Shown: in pieces, positions 1-8,468 of the stretch | How positions within the stretch are numbered: the stretch's first letter is position 1 | Layout: every line of letters begins with the position of its first letter | Assembly: GCA_016192345.1 (NCBI GenBank) | Contig: JACPUH010000060.1 | Location: forward strand, 1 to 58,328 | DNA: 58,328 nucleotides | DNA from: Ignavibacteriales bacterium | Lineage (GTDB): Bacteria > Bacteroidota > Ignavibacteria > UBA10030 | Direction of reading: 5' to 3' | Position numbers and translations under genes: made by a program | The notes under the pieces: generated by a model | Told to the model about the DNA's origin: nothing | The model's database searches: none | What the model saw: the letters and a program-made list of their open reading frames with translations, nothing else

Positions 1-584
1 AGGGGAAGGGCCCGGGTCCTGATCACGTCGATGGTCTGGACGAAGCAGCGCTCGGAGACGAAAAACCTTTGAGCGGGGGAGCCGTTCGCCCCCTTGTGCG
101 CAAGACCATGCACCATCGCCATGGCTTCCGCCGCCGCCGTCCCTTCATCGAGCAACGACGCGTTCGCAACCTCCATGCCGGTCAGGTCCATGACCATCGT
201 TTGATAGTTCAGCAGCGCTTCGAGGCGTCCCTGTGAAATTTCCGGTTGATACGGTGTGTATTGTGTGTACCATCCCGGGTTCTCGAAGACATTTCGTTGG
301 AGGACCGGGGGGGTGATGCAACCGTAGTATCCGAGGCCGATATAGGATTTCAGCAGGATATTCTTCCTGGCGATGAGTTTCAGTGAGTGATGAAACTCAA
401 ACTCGCTCATGGGAAGGGGAAGATCCAGGTCCCTGGTCATCCGGATGGATGTGGGGATGGTCTCATCGATCAGCGCGTCGAGCGAAGCGATGCCGATGGT
501 TTGCAGCATCCGACCGCGATCATGATCGTTCGGACCGATGTGTCGATTGTGGAAACCGTTCGTCTCAAAGGGTGATACAGTCAT
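1..584 (-). CDS. gcvP: Glycine dehydrogenase (decarboxylating), N-terminal part, runs off left edge
   Basis: P-protein of the glycine cleavage system, a PLP enzyme that decarboxylates glycine and hands the aminomethyl group to lipoyl-H-protein. About 194 residues are visible. The N-terminus carries FHNRHIGPNDHD (residues 11-22), the F..RHIGP motif that opens full-length P-proteins, and later GYYGCITPPVLQRNV and NPGWYTQYTPYQPEISQGRLE, which are family hallmarks. The catalytic PLP lysine lies beyond the edge, so whether the gene is the long single-chain form or split gcvPA/gcvPB cannot be settled; the RHIGP start favours the long form. The ATG is 2 nt after the rnc stop codon, so it is probably the last visible gene of the fatty-acid operon or is translationally coupled to rnc. 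No strong ribosome-binding site is seen. Confidence 0.9.
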   Translation of the reverse strand, partial: MTVSPFETNGFHNRHIGPNDHDRGRMLQTIGIASLDALIDETIPTSIRMTRDLDLPLPMSEFEFHHSLKLIARKNILLKSYIGLGYYGCITPPVLQRNVFENPGWYTQYTPYQPEISQGRLEALLNYQTMVMDLTGMEVANASLLDEGTAAAEAMAMVHGLAHKGANGSPAQRFFVSERCFVQTIDVIRTRALP

Positions 585-586
585 GG

Positions 587-1429
587 TCAGGAGGGTGGTT
601 GGGCAAGAGATTGAGTGTTGATTTTTTCCAAAGCACGGGCGGCTGCAGCTTGTTCCGCATCCTTCTTGCTGCGGCCGGTTCCGATTCCGTAACTTTCCTG
701 GCCGAGGAAGACCTCTATGGTGAAACGCCGGTCGTGGTCCGGCCCTTCCTCGCGTAAAATTGTGTAGCGGGGTACCCCCAGGGAGCGCGCCTGGGAATAC
801 TCGAGCAGGCCGCTCTTGTAATTATCGTCCATCAATGCGGAAGTAATGACGGCGTTGTTCAGGACAAGCGTGCGGCGGACAAACTCCCGGGCGGCTTCGA
901 TGCCACCGTCCAGGTAAATGGCCCCGATGAGCGATTCAAAGGCATCCGAGAGGATCGACTCCGATCCGCTCCCGAGCGACTGGACGGCGCTGGCGCTGAG
1001 GAGCATGAACTCCGAGAGTCGAAGCTCGCGGGCACGGTGAGCAAGAGTCTTGCGGTTCACCAGCCGCGACCGGACCTTGGTGAGATCCCCTTCCTCCATG
1101 GCCGGATAGGAAGCATAAAGGTGCTCGGCGACCAGGCAATTCAGCACGGCGTCCCCCAGAAATTCGAGGCGCTCGTTGGATTGCCACGCGTCGTTGGTGT
1201 ACTGCAGGTACGAACGATGGAGAAGCGATTCGAGAAAAAGCTTCCAGTTTGAGGGTCGGTACCCAATGGTTGTTTCGAAGCGGCGGAAATCGAATGTTCC
1301 CTCTTCGAGAGTGGACAAGAGGGCCTGAACATCCGGGTGCGAACGGGTGGAACGGGGATGAAAGGGAAAAATGCGTTTGAGGTGTTTTCCGAGACCGGTC
1401 AGCACACGGAGCTCCGACTCAACCACCAT
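587..1429 (-). CDS. rnc: Ribonuclease III
   Basis: Double-strand-specific endoribonuclease for rRNA and mRNA processing. The 280-residue protein has the RNase III signature NERLEFLGDAVL at about residues 85-96 and the second acidic cluster SDAFESLIGAIYLDGG at about 161-176 (D162 and E165 equivalents of the metal ligands). A double-stranded RNA-binding domain follows at about 205-275, ending in GTGRSKKDAEQAAAARAL. An N-terminal extension of about 40 residues precedes the catalytic domain, longer than the E. coli enzyme. It starts 9 nt after fabF and ends 2 nt before gcvP, and fabF-rnc linkage is common in bacteria. Confidence 0.95.
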   Translation of the reverse strand: MVVESELRVLTGLGKHLKRIFPFHPRSTRSHPDVQALLSTLEEGTFDFRRFETTIGYRPSNWKLFLESLLHRSYLQYTNDAWQSNERLEFLGDAVLNCLVAEHLYASYPAMEEGDLTKVRSRLVNRKTLAHRARELRLSEFMLLSASAVQSLGSGSESILSDAFESLIGAIYLDGGIEAAREFVRRTLVLNNAVITSALMDDNYKSGLLEYSQARSLGVPRYTILREEGPDHDRRFTIEVFLGQESYGIGTGRSKKDAEQAAAARALEKINTQSLAQPPS

Positions 1430-1438
1430 GCAACTCTT

Positions 1439-2698
1439 CTACGCTTGGTATTTCTTAAAGAGGAGCGAGGCATTGTGTCCGCCGAACCCGAACGTGTTGC
1501 TAACCGCTGCCTGCACTTCCCGTGCTTGTGCCGTATGGGGAATGTAGTCGAGGTCGCACTCGGGATCGGGCGTATCCAAATTGATTGTGGGATGAACTTT
1601 GTTTTCGTAAACGGAAAGAATAGTCGCGATCGACTCCACGGCACCCGCTGCCCCCAGCAAATGGCCGATCATCGACTTCGTGGAATTCACCGCAAGACGC
1701 TTTGCGTGTTCGCCGAATACGGTCTTGATGGCGGCGGTTTCGTTCTTGTCACCGACGGGTGTGGAGGTGCCGTGGGTGTTGACATATTGGATGTCGACCG
1801 GGGTCAATCCCGCGTCCTCAATCGCCGTACGCATCGAGCGAACCGCTCCCTCTCCGCCGGGGGCCGGCTCGGTGATATGGTGTGCATCGGCGGTGAACCC
1901 AAGACCAGCGAGCTCCGCATAGATCCGGGCCCCGCGTTTGAGCGCGTGCCCAAGTTCTTCGAGCACGAGAATCCCCGAACCCTCACCCATGACAAATCCA
2001 TCCCGTCCCCTGTCGAACGGCCGGCTTGCTCTCTCCGGCGCATCGTTCCGCGTCGAGAGAGCCTTCATGGCATTAAAACCGCCGATCCCCATCGGACAGA
2101 TGGATGATTCGGCTCCCCCAGTTACCATCACGTCGGCGTTGCCGCGCTGAATGAGAATGAACGCGTCGCCGACTGCGTGCGATGAGGTCGCGCAGGCGGA
2201 GGTCGTGGCATAGTTCGGACCCTTCAGACCGAACCGCATGGAGATACGCCCGGGAGCGATATCCGAGATCATCATGGGGATGAAAAACGGACTGATCCGG
2301 TGCGGTCCCTTGGTTTCCCACAGCGATTCCTGAGCGCGATGGAAGGTCCACATCCCGCCGATCCCGGAGCCCACGACGACACCGATCCGTTCCCGGTTCT
2401 CCTGCTCAAGGTTCAGTCCGGAATCACGGATCGCCATCTCGGACGCTGCGAGCGCGAACTGCGTAAAGGGGTCGCACCGCTGCGCGAGCTTCCGATCCAT
2501 GAAGACCAACGGGTCGAACCCCTTGACCTCGCAAGCGAACTTCGTGTCGAAGTTCCCCGCATCGAAGTACGTAATCGGGGCCGCCCCACTCTTCCCCGCG
2601 AGGAGGTTCTTCCAAAACTCTTCGACCGTCAATCCGAGCGGCGTCACCGCCCCCATGCCGGTCACAACGACTTTTCGTTGCTGTCCATTAAACGCCAT
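1439..2698 (-). CDS. fabF: 3-oxoacyl-ACP synthase II
   Basis: Condensing enzyme that elongates acyl-ACP with malonyl-ACP in type II fatty acid synthesis. The 419-residue length is normal. The catalytic cysteine is C169 in TTSACATSSHA, and the two catalytic histidines lie in NTHGTSTPVGD and in KSMIGHLLGAAGA, followed by the C-terminal NTFGFGGHNASL. It sits 96 nt downstream of acpP, a wider gap than elsewhere in the operon; that gap holds a small hairpin (2716-2731) and no clear promoter. Confidence 0.97.
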   Translation of the reverse strand: MAFNGQQRKVVVTGMGAVTPLGLTVEEFWKNLLAGKSGAAPITYFDAGNFDTKFACEVKGFDPLVFMDRKLAQRCDPFTQFALAASEMAIRDSGLNLEQENRERIGVVVGSGIGGMWTFHRAQESLWETKGPHRISPFFIPMMISDIAPGRISMRFGLKGPNYATTSACATSSHAVGDAFILIQRGNADVMVTGGAESSICPMGIGGFNAMKALSTRNDAPERASRPFDRGRDGFVMGEGSGILVLEELGHALKRGARIYAELAGLGFTADAHHITEPAPGGEGAVRSMRTAIEDAGLTPVDIQYVNTHGTSTPVGDKNETAAIKTVFGEHAKRLAVNSTKSMIGHLLGAAGAVESIATILSVYENKVHPTINLDTPDPECDLDYIPHTAQAREVQAAVSNTFGFGGHNASLLFKKYQA

Positions 2699-2715
2699 GG
2701 CTCAAGTTCCTTGTT

Positions 2716-2731
2716 GCCCGAACCAACGGGC
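2716..2731 (-). other. Small hairpin in the acpP-fabF gap
   Basis: A perfect 5-bp GC-rich stem (GCCCG/CGGGC) with a 6-nt loop lies about 20 nt before the fabF start codon, in the 96-nt acpP-fabF spacer. It has no T-run, so it is not an intrinsic terminator. It could be a processing or mRNA-stability element that lets acpP be made in excess, which is inference only. Confidence 0.3.
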
Positions 2732-2794
2732 ATAATATGAAGGACGAGTCACCCACCACGGGGATCCCGTCCGAACGATGAGTCAATGTGAAAA

Positions 2795-3031
2795 TCAGGA
2801 AATTTTCGACGTCAGGTAATTCACCGCATCGCCGACGGTGGAAATCTTTTCGGCATCCTCGTCGGGGATCTGTACGTTGAACGCTTTCTCAAATTCCATA
2901 ACCAGCTCGACGGTATCGAGAGAATCCGCTCCCAAATCGTTGGTAAAAGAAGCCGTCGGGGTAATCTGTCCTTCATCCACCCCCAGCTTGGAAACGATGA
3001 TCTCTTTAACTTTCTTCTCGATATCTGCCAT
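2795..3031 (-). CDS. acpP: Acyl carrier protein
   Basis: The 78-residue acidic carrier protein tethers growing acyl chains through 4'-phosphopantetheine. The attachment serine is S37 in the conserved [11 protein letters not shown]. Length and the four-helix pattern match standard ACP, and the location between fabG and fabF is classical. An upstream purine stretch (AGGAGT, 5 nt from the ATG) gives a good ribosome-binding site. Confidence 0.98.
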   Translation of the reverse strand: MADIEKKVKEIIVSKLGVDEGQITPTASFTNDLGADSLDTVELVMEFEKAFNVQIPDEDAEKISTVGDAVNYLTSKIS

Positions 3032-3073
3032 ACGAATACTCCTTTCAAGGAATAGTGATTGAGGTGAGGGTTG

Positions 3074-3820
3074 TTACATGACAATTCCACCGTCGACGCA
3101 CAACACCTGGCCCGTCATGTAGCTCGAGGCAGGCGATGCGAGAAAGACGACAACACTGGCAATCTCTTCCGGCTTTGCCGTTCGTTTCAAAGGGATGATG
3201 TTCATCAAGGCTTCTTTTTGCTGCGGGTTGAGTTTCTCCGTCATGTCGGTATCGACAAACCCCGGTGCAACGGCATTGACTTGAATGTTGCGAGAAGCAA
3301 GCTCTTTTGCAAGTGTTTTCGTTATTCCGATCAGGCCCGCCTTGGATGCGGCATAGTTGGTTTGCCCCGCATTCCCGATAACCCCGGCAATGGAGCTGAT
3401 ATTGATGATCCGTCCCTCCCGCTGCCCCATCATCGGGCGACACCCCGCTTTGCTGAAGGCAAACGCGCTTTTGAGGTTCGTATCGATCACATCGTCCCAA
3501 TCCTGCTCCGTCATGCGCATCAGGAGGGTGTCCTTCGTGATCCCCGCGTTATTGACGAGCACATCCAGCCTCCCGAACTCCTTCACCACGGCATCCACCA
3601 CTTTCTGTGCTTCGTCGAACTGCCTTGCGTCCGACTGATGCCCCGAAGCCTTGCGCCCCTTCGCCCGGATCGTCTTCAGAACCTCTTCGGCTGACGAAGC
3701 GGCACTGCGATACGTAATGGCGACATGGGCTCCTTCATCGGCAAGGGCAATCGCGATCGATCTGCCGATGCCGCGTGAGCCACCGGTGACAAGAGCAATT
3801 TTATCCTGAAGTGATGGCAT
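3074..3820 (-). CDS. fabG: 3-oxoacyl-ACP reductase
   Basis: NADPH-dependent reductase that converts 3-ketoacyl-ACP to 3-hydroxyacyl-ACP. It is a 248-residue short-chain dehydrogenase: the cofactor motif TGGSRGIG is at 12-19, NNAG at about 90-93, the catalytic serine in NISSIAG near 142, and Y156 and K160 form the YxxxK pair. It starts 10 nt after the fabD stop and is followed 42 nt later by acpP. Confidence 0.97.
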   Translation of the reverse strand: MPSLQDKIALVTGGSRGIGRSIAIALADEGAHVAITYRSAASSAEEVLKTIRAKGRKASGHQSDARQFDEAQKVVDAVVKEFGRLDVLVNNAGITKDTLLMRMTEQDWDDVIDTNLKSAFAFSKAGCRPMMGQREGRIINISSIAGVIGNAGQTNYAASKAGLIGITKTLAKELASRNIQVNAVAPGFVDTDMTEKLNPQQKEALMNIIPLKRTAKPEEIASVVVFLASPASSYMTGQVLCVDGGIVM

Positions 3821-3830
3821 CAGTCATTCT

Positions 3831-4736
3831 TTATGGAAGATCGGAGTACTTGTCTATTCCCTGCAGCGCGACGTTCGGCAGAATCCGTTTGACAAGACCC
3901 TGTAACACTTTTCCCGGGCCAATCTCGACAAAGGTCGAGGCCCCCGCCGACGCCATCGCCGCCACCGATTCCTCCCAGCGGACGGGACTTGTCAACTGTT
4001 GCAGGAGAAGCTGCCGTATCCCGCCGGCATCCCGGACCGGTTGAGCCGTCACGTTGGCATACACCGGTATCGAGGCGTCCCTGATCGGCGTGTTCTCCAG
4101 AGCCTCCTTCAATCCCTCCTGCGCCGATTCCATCAAAGGAGAGTGGAACGCTCCACTCACCGGTAATTCCTTCACGAGCTTTGCTCCCCGCTCCTTGGCA
4201 AGCTCCATGGCCCGCCGGATACCGGGAACGGACCCGGAGATAACGATCTGTCCGGGGGAGTTGAAATTTGCCGCCTGAACAATCCCCGCTTCCGAAGCCT
4301 TCTCACAGGCATCCACGACGGTCTTCGGGTCAAGACCAATGATCGCGGCCATGGTTCCGGGGCGATCAACGCCTGCCTGCTGCATCAATTCCCCGCGCAG
4401 CCGCACCAATCTGAGTCCGTCTTCCCATGTCAAAGCACCCGCATACACGAGGGCGGAATATTCACCGAGGGAATGTCCCGCCGCCATGGCTCCCCGCGGA
4501 CCGCGGTAGGACATCGCCAGCGCCATGCTGTGAAGAAAAATCGCCGGCTGTGTATTCTTCGTTTGCCGCAACTCTTCTTCCGGTCCTTCAAAACACAGTC
4601 GGCTGAGCGGAACGTTCAGGATTGCATCCGCGTGCCTGAAGAGTTCCTGCGCGGCTGAGCTTTGCTCATTCAGGTCCTTCCCCATACCCACATATTGCGA
4701 GCCCTGACCGGGGAAGACAAAGGCAATCGTACTCAT
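3831..4736 (-). CDS. fabD: Malonyl-CoA:ACP transacylase
   Basis: Transfers malonyl from CoA to ACP, supplying the extender unit for FabH and FabF. The 301-residue protein opens with FVFPGQGSQYVGMG. The nucleophilic serine S89 lies in GHSLGE and the catalytic histidine in the GAFHSPLM segment near 197. It starts 7 nt after the fabH stop, as expected for an operon. Confidence 0.97.
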   Translation of the reverse strand: MSTIAFVFPGQGSQYVGMGKDLNEQSSAAQELFRHADAILNVPLSRLCFEGPEEELRQTKNTQPAIFLHSMALAMSYRGPRGAMAAGHSLGEYSALVYAGALTWEDGLRLVRLRGELMQQAGVDRPGTMAAIIGLDPKTVVDACEKASEAGIVQAANFNSPGQIVISGSVPGIRRAMELAKERGAKLVKELPVSGAFHSPLMESAQEGLKEALENTPIRDASIPVYANVTAQPVRDAGGIRQLLLQQLTSPVRWEESVAAMASAGASTFVEIGPGKVLQGLVKRILPNVALQGIDKYSDLP

Positions 4737-4743
4737 GGCGTCT

Positions 4744-5754
4744 TTACGAACCCTTCGGACTTTCCAGCGACCAGTTGATCAACACTGCCCCCCATGTGTA
4801 CCCCGCGCCAAAGCTGGCAAGGACGATCTTTTGTCCGCGTCGCAGTTTGCCGGCCTCCCACCATTCGGAAAGGCAGAGCGGAATGGTTGCGGCGGTGGTA
4901 TTCCCGTAGCGGTCGATGTTAATCATAACTTTGGAACGATCCAATCCCATCCGATCGGCGGTCGCATCGATAATCCGCAGATTCGCCTGATGAGGAACAA
5001 GCCATGCAATATCCTGACCGGTAAGGTTATTGCGCTCGATAATCTCCAAGGAAACGTCCGCCATTCCCTTGATGGCCCCTTTGAAAACGGATTTGCCATC
5101 CTGGTAGATATAATGCATCCGTTTGTCAACGGTTTCGTGCGTGGCGGGGTTGAGACTTCCCCCCCCCTTCATATATAAATAGGCACCGCCGGATCCATCC
5201 GCATACAACCGGTGATCGATGATCCCAAACTCCGGAGCCTCCGAAGGTTCCAGCAGGACAGCCGCCCCGCCGTCACCGAAAAGAATGCACGTGTTCCGGT
5301 CGGTATAGTCGAGAATGCTGCTCATCTTGTCTGCACCGACGACGAGAACCTTCGAGTACGCGCCGGACTCGATAAACTGGGAGCCGGCGACGAGCGCGTA
5401 AAGGAACCCCGAGCACGCTGCCGAAAGATCGTAGCCCCACGCTTTGGTCGCCCCGATGCGTTCCTGGACAATACATGCGGTGGCCGGGAAGAACATGTCG
5501 GGGGTCACGGTGGCGACGATGATCAGGTCGATTTCGCTCGCCTCGATCTTGCGGCGTTCGAGCAGTCGTTCGATGGCCTTGACACACAGATCGGACGTCG
5601 CTCCCTGCTCGAGGATGCGCCGCTCGCGGATACCGGTACGGGTGCGAATCCACTCGTCGTTCGTATCCACCATTTTTTCCAGATCCAGGTTGGTAAGGAC
5701 TTTCTCCGGTACGTAATGACCGACCGCGGTGATCGTTGCTCTGCGCTTGCTCAT
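4744..5754 (-). CDS. fabH: 3-oxoacyl-ACP synthase III
   Basis: Initiates fatty acid synthesis by condensing a short acyl-CoA with malonyl-ACP. The 336-residue thiolase-fold protein has the catalytic cysteine C114 in [11 protein letters not shown], the histidine in [11 protein letters not shown] and the asparagine in [10 protein letters not shown]. Its ATG overlaps the plsX stop by 4 nt (ATGA), indicating translational coupling. Confidence 0.97.
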   Translation of the reverse strand: MSKRRATITAVGHYVPEKVLTNLDLEKMVDTNDEWIRTRTGIRERRILEQGATSDLCVKAIERLLERRKIEASEIDLIIVATVTPDMFFPATACIVQERIGATKAWGYDLSAACSGFLYALVAGSQFIESGAYSKVLVVGADKMSSILDYTDRNTCILFGDGGAAVLLEPSEAPEFGIIDHRLYADGSGGAYLYMKGGGSLNPATHETVDKRMHYIYQDGKSVFKGAIKGMADVSLEIIERNNLTGQDIAWLVPHQANLRIIDATADRMGLDRSKVMINIDRYGNTTAATIPLCLSEWWEAGKLRRGQKIVLASFGAGYTWGAVLINWSLESPKGS

Positions 5755-6869
5755 AATTTCCGATTTCCATGCTCTGATGCGAGCGCCGTCTCAACCGGCA
5801 GGGGAAGGGACATCGCATCTTCAATATGCTTGTTCAGGTGTGACTTCGCGACTTCGTCCGCACGCAGGATCATGTTCTTAATGGCCTTCGGAGTCGATTT
5901 TCCGTGGCCGATAATGGAAACGCCGTTCACCCCCAGCACCGGAACACCGCCGAACTCCTCATAGTCCATATCCCGCAACGAACTCTTCAACGACCCACGA
6001 GCCAGACCGAGAATGGCCGTCCTGAGTAAACTCCCTGCCGCGTGCTGTTTGAGGCGGCTTTTCAGGAATGCCGGGACGCTCTCGCCAAACTTGAGAACGA
6101 TATTTCCCACAAACCCATCACACACGACAACATGGGCTTTGCCTCTCAGGATGTCCCTTCCCTCAACATTGCCGATGAAGTTCAGAGAACTTGCCTCGAG
6201 AAGCTTGTAAGCCTCCTGCACCACCTCGGTCCCCTTGAGCTTTTCCTCCCCCACATTCAAGAGCCCCACTCTCGGGTTCTCGTACTTGAAGATGGTTTTC
6301 GCGTACATACTTCCCATAACGCCAAACTCGAAGAGATGCCGTGCTCGGCAATCGACGTTCGTGCCGGCATCAACGAGGAGGCACACCCCCGTTTCCGAAG
6401 GGATGAAGGCGCCGATCGTCGGTCTGCTCACTCCCTTGACCCGGCCGAGGATCAAGGTGGAGGCTGAAAGCACCGCCCCCGTGTTCCCGGCACTGGCAAA
6501 AGCATCCGCCTTCCCCTCTTTGTGCAGGTTCATGCCGACTGCAAGCGAAGAATGCTTTTTCTGCTTGAGCGCCGCGGTGGGAGAATCCTCCATCGTGATC
6601 ACCTCTTCGGCATCAACCACCGAGAGAGCCAGGCCGTCGGCCTGGTGACGGGCAAGTTGTTCACGGATCTCCCGTTCTTTTCCGACCAGGATCACCTCGA
6701 ACGCGTTCGAAGTTTGGCGAAGGGATTGGACGGCTCCGGCAACTTCATTCACCGGGGCAAAATCACCCCCCATTGCATCCAGTACAATTTTCAGACGTTG
6801 AGCCAAGAATGTTCGCTGATCGTATGGCGGCGCGGTGGCTTTTTGATTGCATTCCCTTCCTGCTGACAT
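5751..6869 (-). CDS. plsX: Phosphate acyltransferase PlsX
   Basis: Converts acyl-ACP to acyl-phosphate, the acyl donor for PlsY in phospholipid synthesis. The family hallmark [10 protein letters not shown] lies near the N-terminus, and [10 protein letters not shown] and [11 protein letters not shown] are present. The start is uncertain. The reading frame is open up to 6902, the first ATG is at 6869 (used here, 372 residues), and a TTG at 6806 would put the protein start at the usual distance from the LDAMGGD motif (351 residues). None of these has a convincing ribosome-binding site. It ends overlapping fabH by 4 nt. Confidence 0.92.
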   Translation of the reverse strand: MSAGRECNQKATAPPYDQRTFLAQRLKIVLDAMGGDFAPVNEVAGAVQSLRQTSNAFEVILVGKEREIREQLARHQADGLALSVVDAEEVITMEDSPTAALKQKKHSSLAVGMNLHKEGKADAFASAGNTGAVLSASTLILGRVKGVSRPTIGAFIPSETGVCLLVDAGTNVDCRARHLFEFGVMGSMYAKTIFKYENPRVGLLNVGEEKLKGTEVVQEAYKLLEASSLNFIGNVEGRDILRGKAHVVVCDGFVGNIVLKFGESVPAFLKSRLKQHAAGSLLRTAILGLARGSLKSSLRDMDYEEFGGVPVLGVNGVSIIGHGKSTPKAIKNMILRADEVAKSHLNKHIEDAMSLPLPVETALASEHGNRKL

Positions 6870-7002
6870 CCCGCAAGCGGAAACTAAGGACCTTCCCCGC
6901 AAGAGGAAAAAATCCCGCTCGTTCAGTGCAACGGTCCTTACTGCAGTACTATTGCCGGGACCGTACCTTCAGGGGCGGGATAATGCGGAAGTCTCAAAAA
7001 GC

Positions 7003-7185
7003 TCAGGCTTCTTTCGGAATGAGGATAGAACGTCCGTTATAATAGCCGCAGTTCGGGCACGCTCTATGCTGAAGCTTCTGTTCGTGGCAGTTCGGGCACT
7101 CGGCCGTCGCCGGAACGGATGCTTTGTAATGCGTACGGCGCTTTCTGCTGCGCGATTTTGAATGGCGTCGTTTTGGATTTGGCAT
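7003..7185 (-). CDS. rpmF: 50S ribosomal protein L32
   Basis: A 60-residue ribosomal protein with the N-terminal [17 protein letters not shown] basic segment and two CPNC motifs forming the zinc-binding (four-cysteine) version of L32. The yceD-rpmF-plsX order is widely conserved and couples ribosome and lipid synthesis. A gap of more than 100 nt separates it from plsX. Confidence 0.97.
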   Translation of the reverse strand: MPNPKRRHSKSRSRKRRTHYKASVPATAECPNCHEQKLQHRACPNCGYYNGRSILIPKEA

Positions 7186-7303
7186 AGGTCAAGACCTCTT
7201 TTAGTGCTTCGTAATTCCTTGTGATTGGACCGTCGGCCCTACCGACATGCAGTAGAACCCTTCATTGAGCTCGTAAAAAAATAAATCTTGTCGGGGTACT
7301 TCT

Positions 7304-7810
7304 TCAGTCCCCTAAAAGCTTCTTCAAGCCATCCCACCGGGGATCTGCCTCTTCCACCTCGCAGTCACACAGAGCGAGATTACGATTACCCCCACAGACC
7401 GTGCACAACCCCGCACAATCCTCCTTGCAGAGCATCTTTTGCGGAAAGGCAAGCGTGATAAACTGCCGAACATCCTCGGTCAAATCGACGGTGTTCGCTT
7501 CGGGAGAAAGGAGCTGAACCTCTTCATCTTCAATCCCTGCTTGAGCCCGTTCGTCGGTGACATAGACGATCTGGAACTTTCCCGCCAGTTCCTTTCGGAA
7601 CTCCTCGAGACACCGGTCGCATGTGAACATGCCCCCGGTCTTGAACTCCGCCCTGAGGTAGAGCTGACGGCTCGTCTTCTCAAGCGTGGCGGAGACCACG
7701 GTGGATTCGGAGAACCGTCCATCCAGCCCGACCTCCTCGGGGAGCGCCTCAAGCGTTCGCTGGTGGACGCCTTCCGAGAGGTTTGAGATGTTAATACTGA
7801 GTGCGCTCAC
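7304..7810 (-). CDS. yceD: YceD/DUF177 family protein
   Basis: The 168-residue protein belongs to the DUF177 family, almost always encoded just before rpmF and linked in other bacteria to 23S rRNA accumulation. Visible features are the CDRC pair near residue 64, the cysteine-rich CKEDCAGLCTVCGGN segment near 130, a further CDC, and the terminal DPRWDGLKKL signature. The cysteines could bind a metal (inference). It is the first gene of the lipid operon, about 105 nt downstream of a strong promoter. Confidence 0.9.
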   Translation of the reverse strand: MSALSINISNLSEGVHQRTLEALPEEVGLDGRFSESTVVSATLEKTSRQLYLRAEFKTGGMFTCDRCLEEFRKELAGKFQIVYVTDERAQAGIEDEEVQLLSPEANTVDLTEDVRQFITLAFPQKMLCKEDCAGLCTVCGGNRNLALCDCEVEEADPRWDGLKKLLGD

Positions 7811-7921
7811 CGGTCACCAGCTCTCGGGTTTATCGGGCATTTTAGTGGTCAATAACCTCTCAATGACCGGAAGCCCCGCTTTCAATGAGAAAAGAGCAGT
7901 TTTTTCAGAAAAAACCGCCAA

Positions 7922-7950
7922 AATATAGTTAGAAGGTGCCAGAGAGTCAA
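7922..7950 (-). promoter_or_regulatory. Promoter of the yceD-rpmF-plsX-fab-rnc operon
   Basis: On the minus strand, TTGACT (7945-7950) and TATATT (7922-7927) are separated by exactly 17 bp. The predicted start near 7915 gives a leader of about 105 nt before the yceD ATG. This is the best promoter-like sequence in the gap between yceD and the PUR-family gene. Confidence 0.75.
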
Positions 7951-8053
7951 GGGAAAAGTCCTCCCTTGATTCATTGCCGGAATTGAAAAAGCCCGCATAC
8001 TCATCAGTACACAGGCCTTTCCAAGGAAACAACAACAGACAGTCGCAAATTGA

Positions 8054-8347
8054 TTATACCGGTTTCTCCGTAACCATCTCACCGTTCCCGGACTCCGATG
8101 CCATCACCAGGAGCTTCCCCTGGACGAAATCGACTGTTTCATCGAGCGCGTCACGGAATTTCTCAAAGTCTTCCTTGTACAGGAAGATTTTATGCTTCTC
8201 ATACTCTTCCTCTCCGACGCGCTTGCTTTCCGTGATGGTAATATAGAAGTCCTTCTCCGATTTGGTCGACTTGACGTCGAAGAAGTAGGTCCTCTTCCCT
8301 GCGCGCACGCGCTTGGTGAAGATCTCGTCTTTATAGGTATTTTCCAA
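8054..8347 (-). CDS. PUR-family DNA/RNA-binding protein (DUF3276)
   Basis: A 97-residue protein typical of Bacteroidota DUF3276, whose fold matches the PUR single-strand nucleic-acid binding domain. The pattern RAGKRTYFFDVKSTK, DFYITITESKR, EKHKIFLYKEDFEKF shows the beta-rich repeat and terminal helix. The start codon appears to be TTG: a strong ribosome-binding site (GGGAGGAG, 7 nt upstream) points to it and no ATG lies close enough. The cellular role in this lineage is unknown; related PUR proteins in spirochetes regulate gene expression. Confidence 0.85.
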   Translation of the reverse strand: MENTYKDEIFTKRVRAGKRTYFFDVKSTKSEKDFYITITESKRVGEEEYEKHKIFLYKEDFEKFRDALDETVDFVQGKLLVMASESGNGEMVTEKPV

Positions 8348-8468
8348 GATAGTACTCCTCCCTTCGAGGTGGGTGATAGTGAGTTAGTGAATTGAAGACT
8401 TGTTCATGATCCAACTGTGTTCGTAAAAAAAGTGACCAGAGAAGCGTGAATCGATGTTTCAGCCCGGA

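Noticed and set aside
7814..8082. Two short minus-strand frames in the yceD upstream gap
   Set aside because: They run across the best promoter of the region and have no ribosome-binding site or recognisable pattern.
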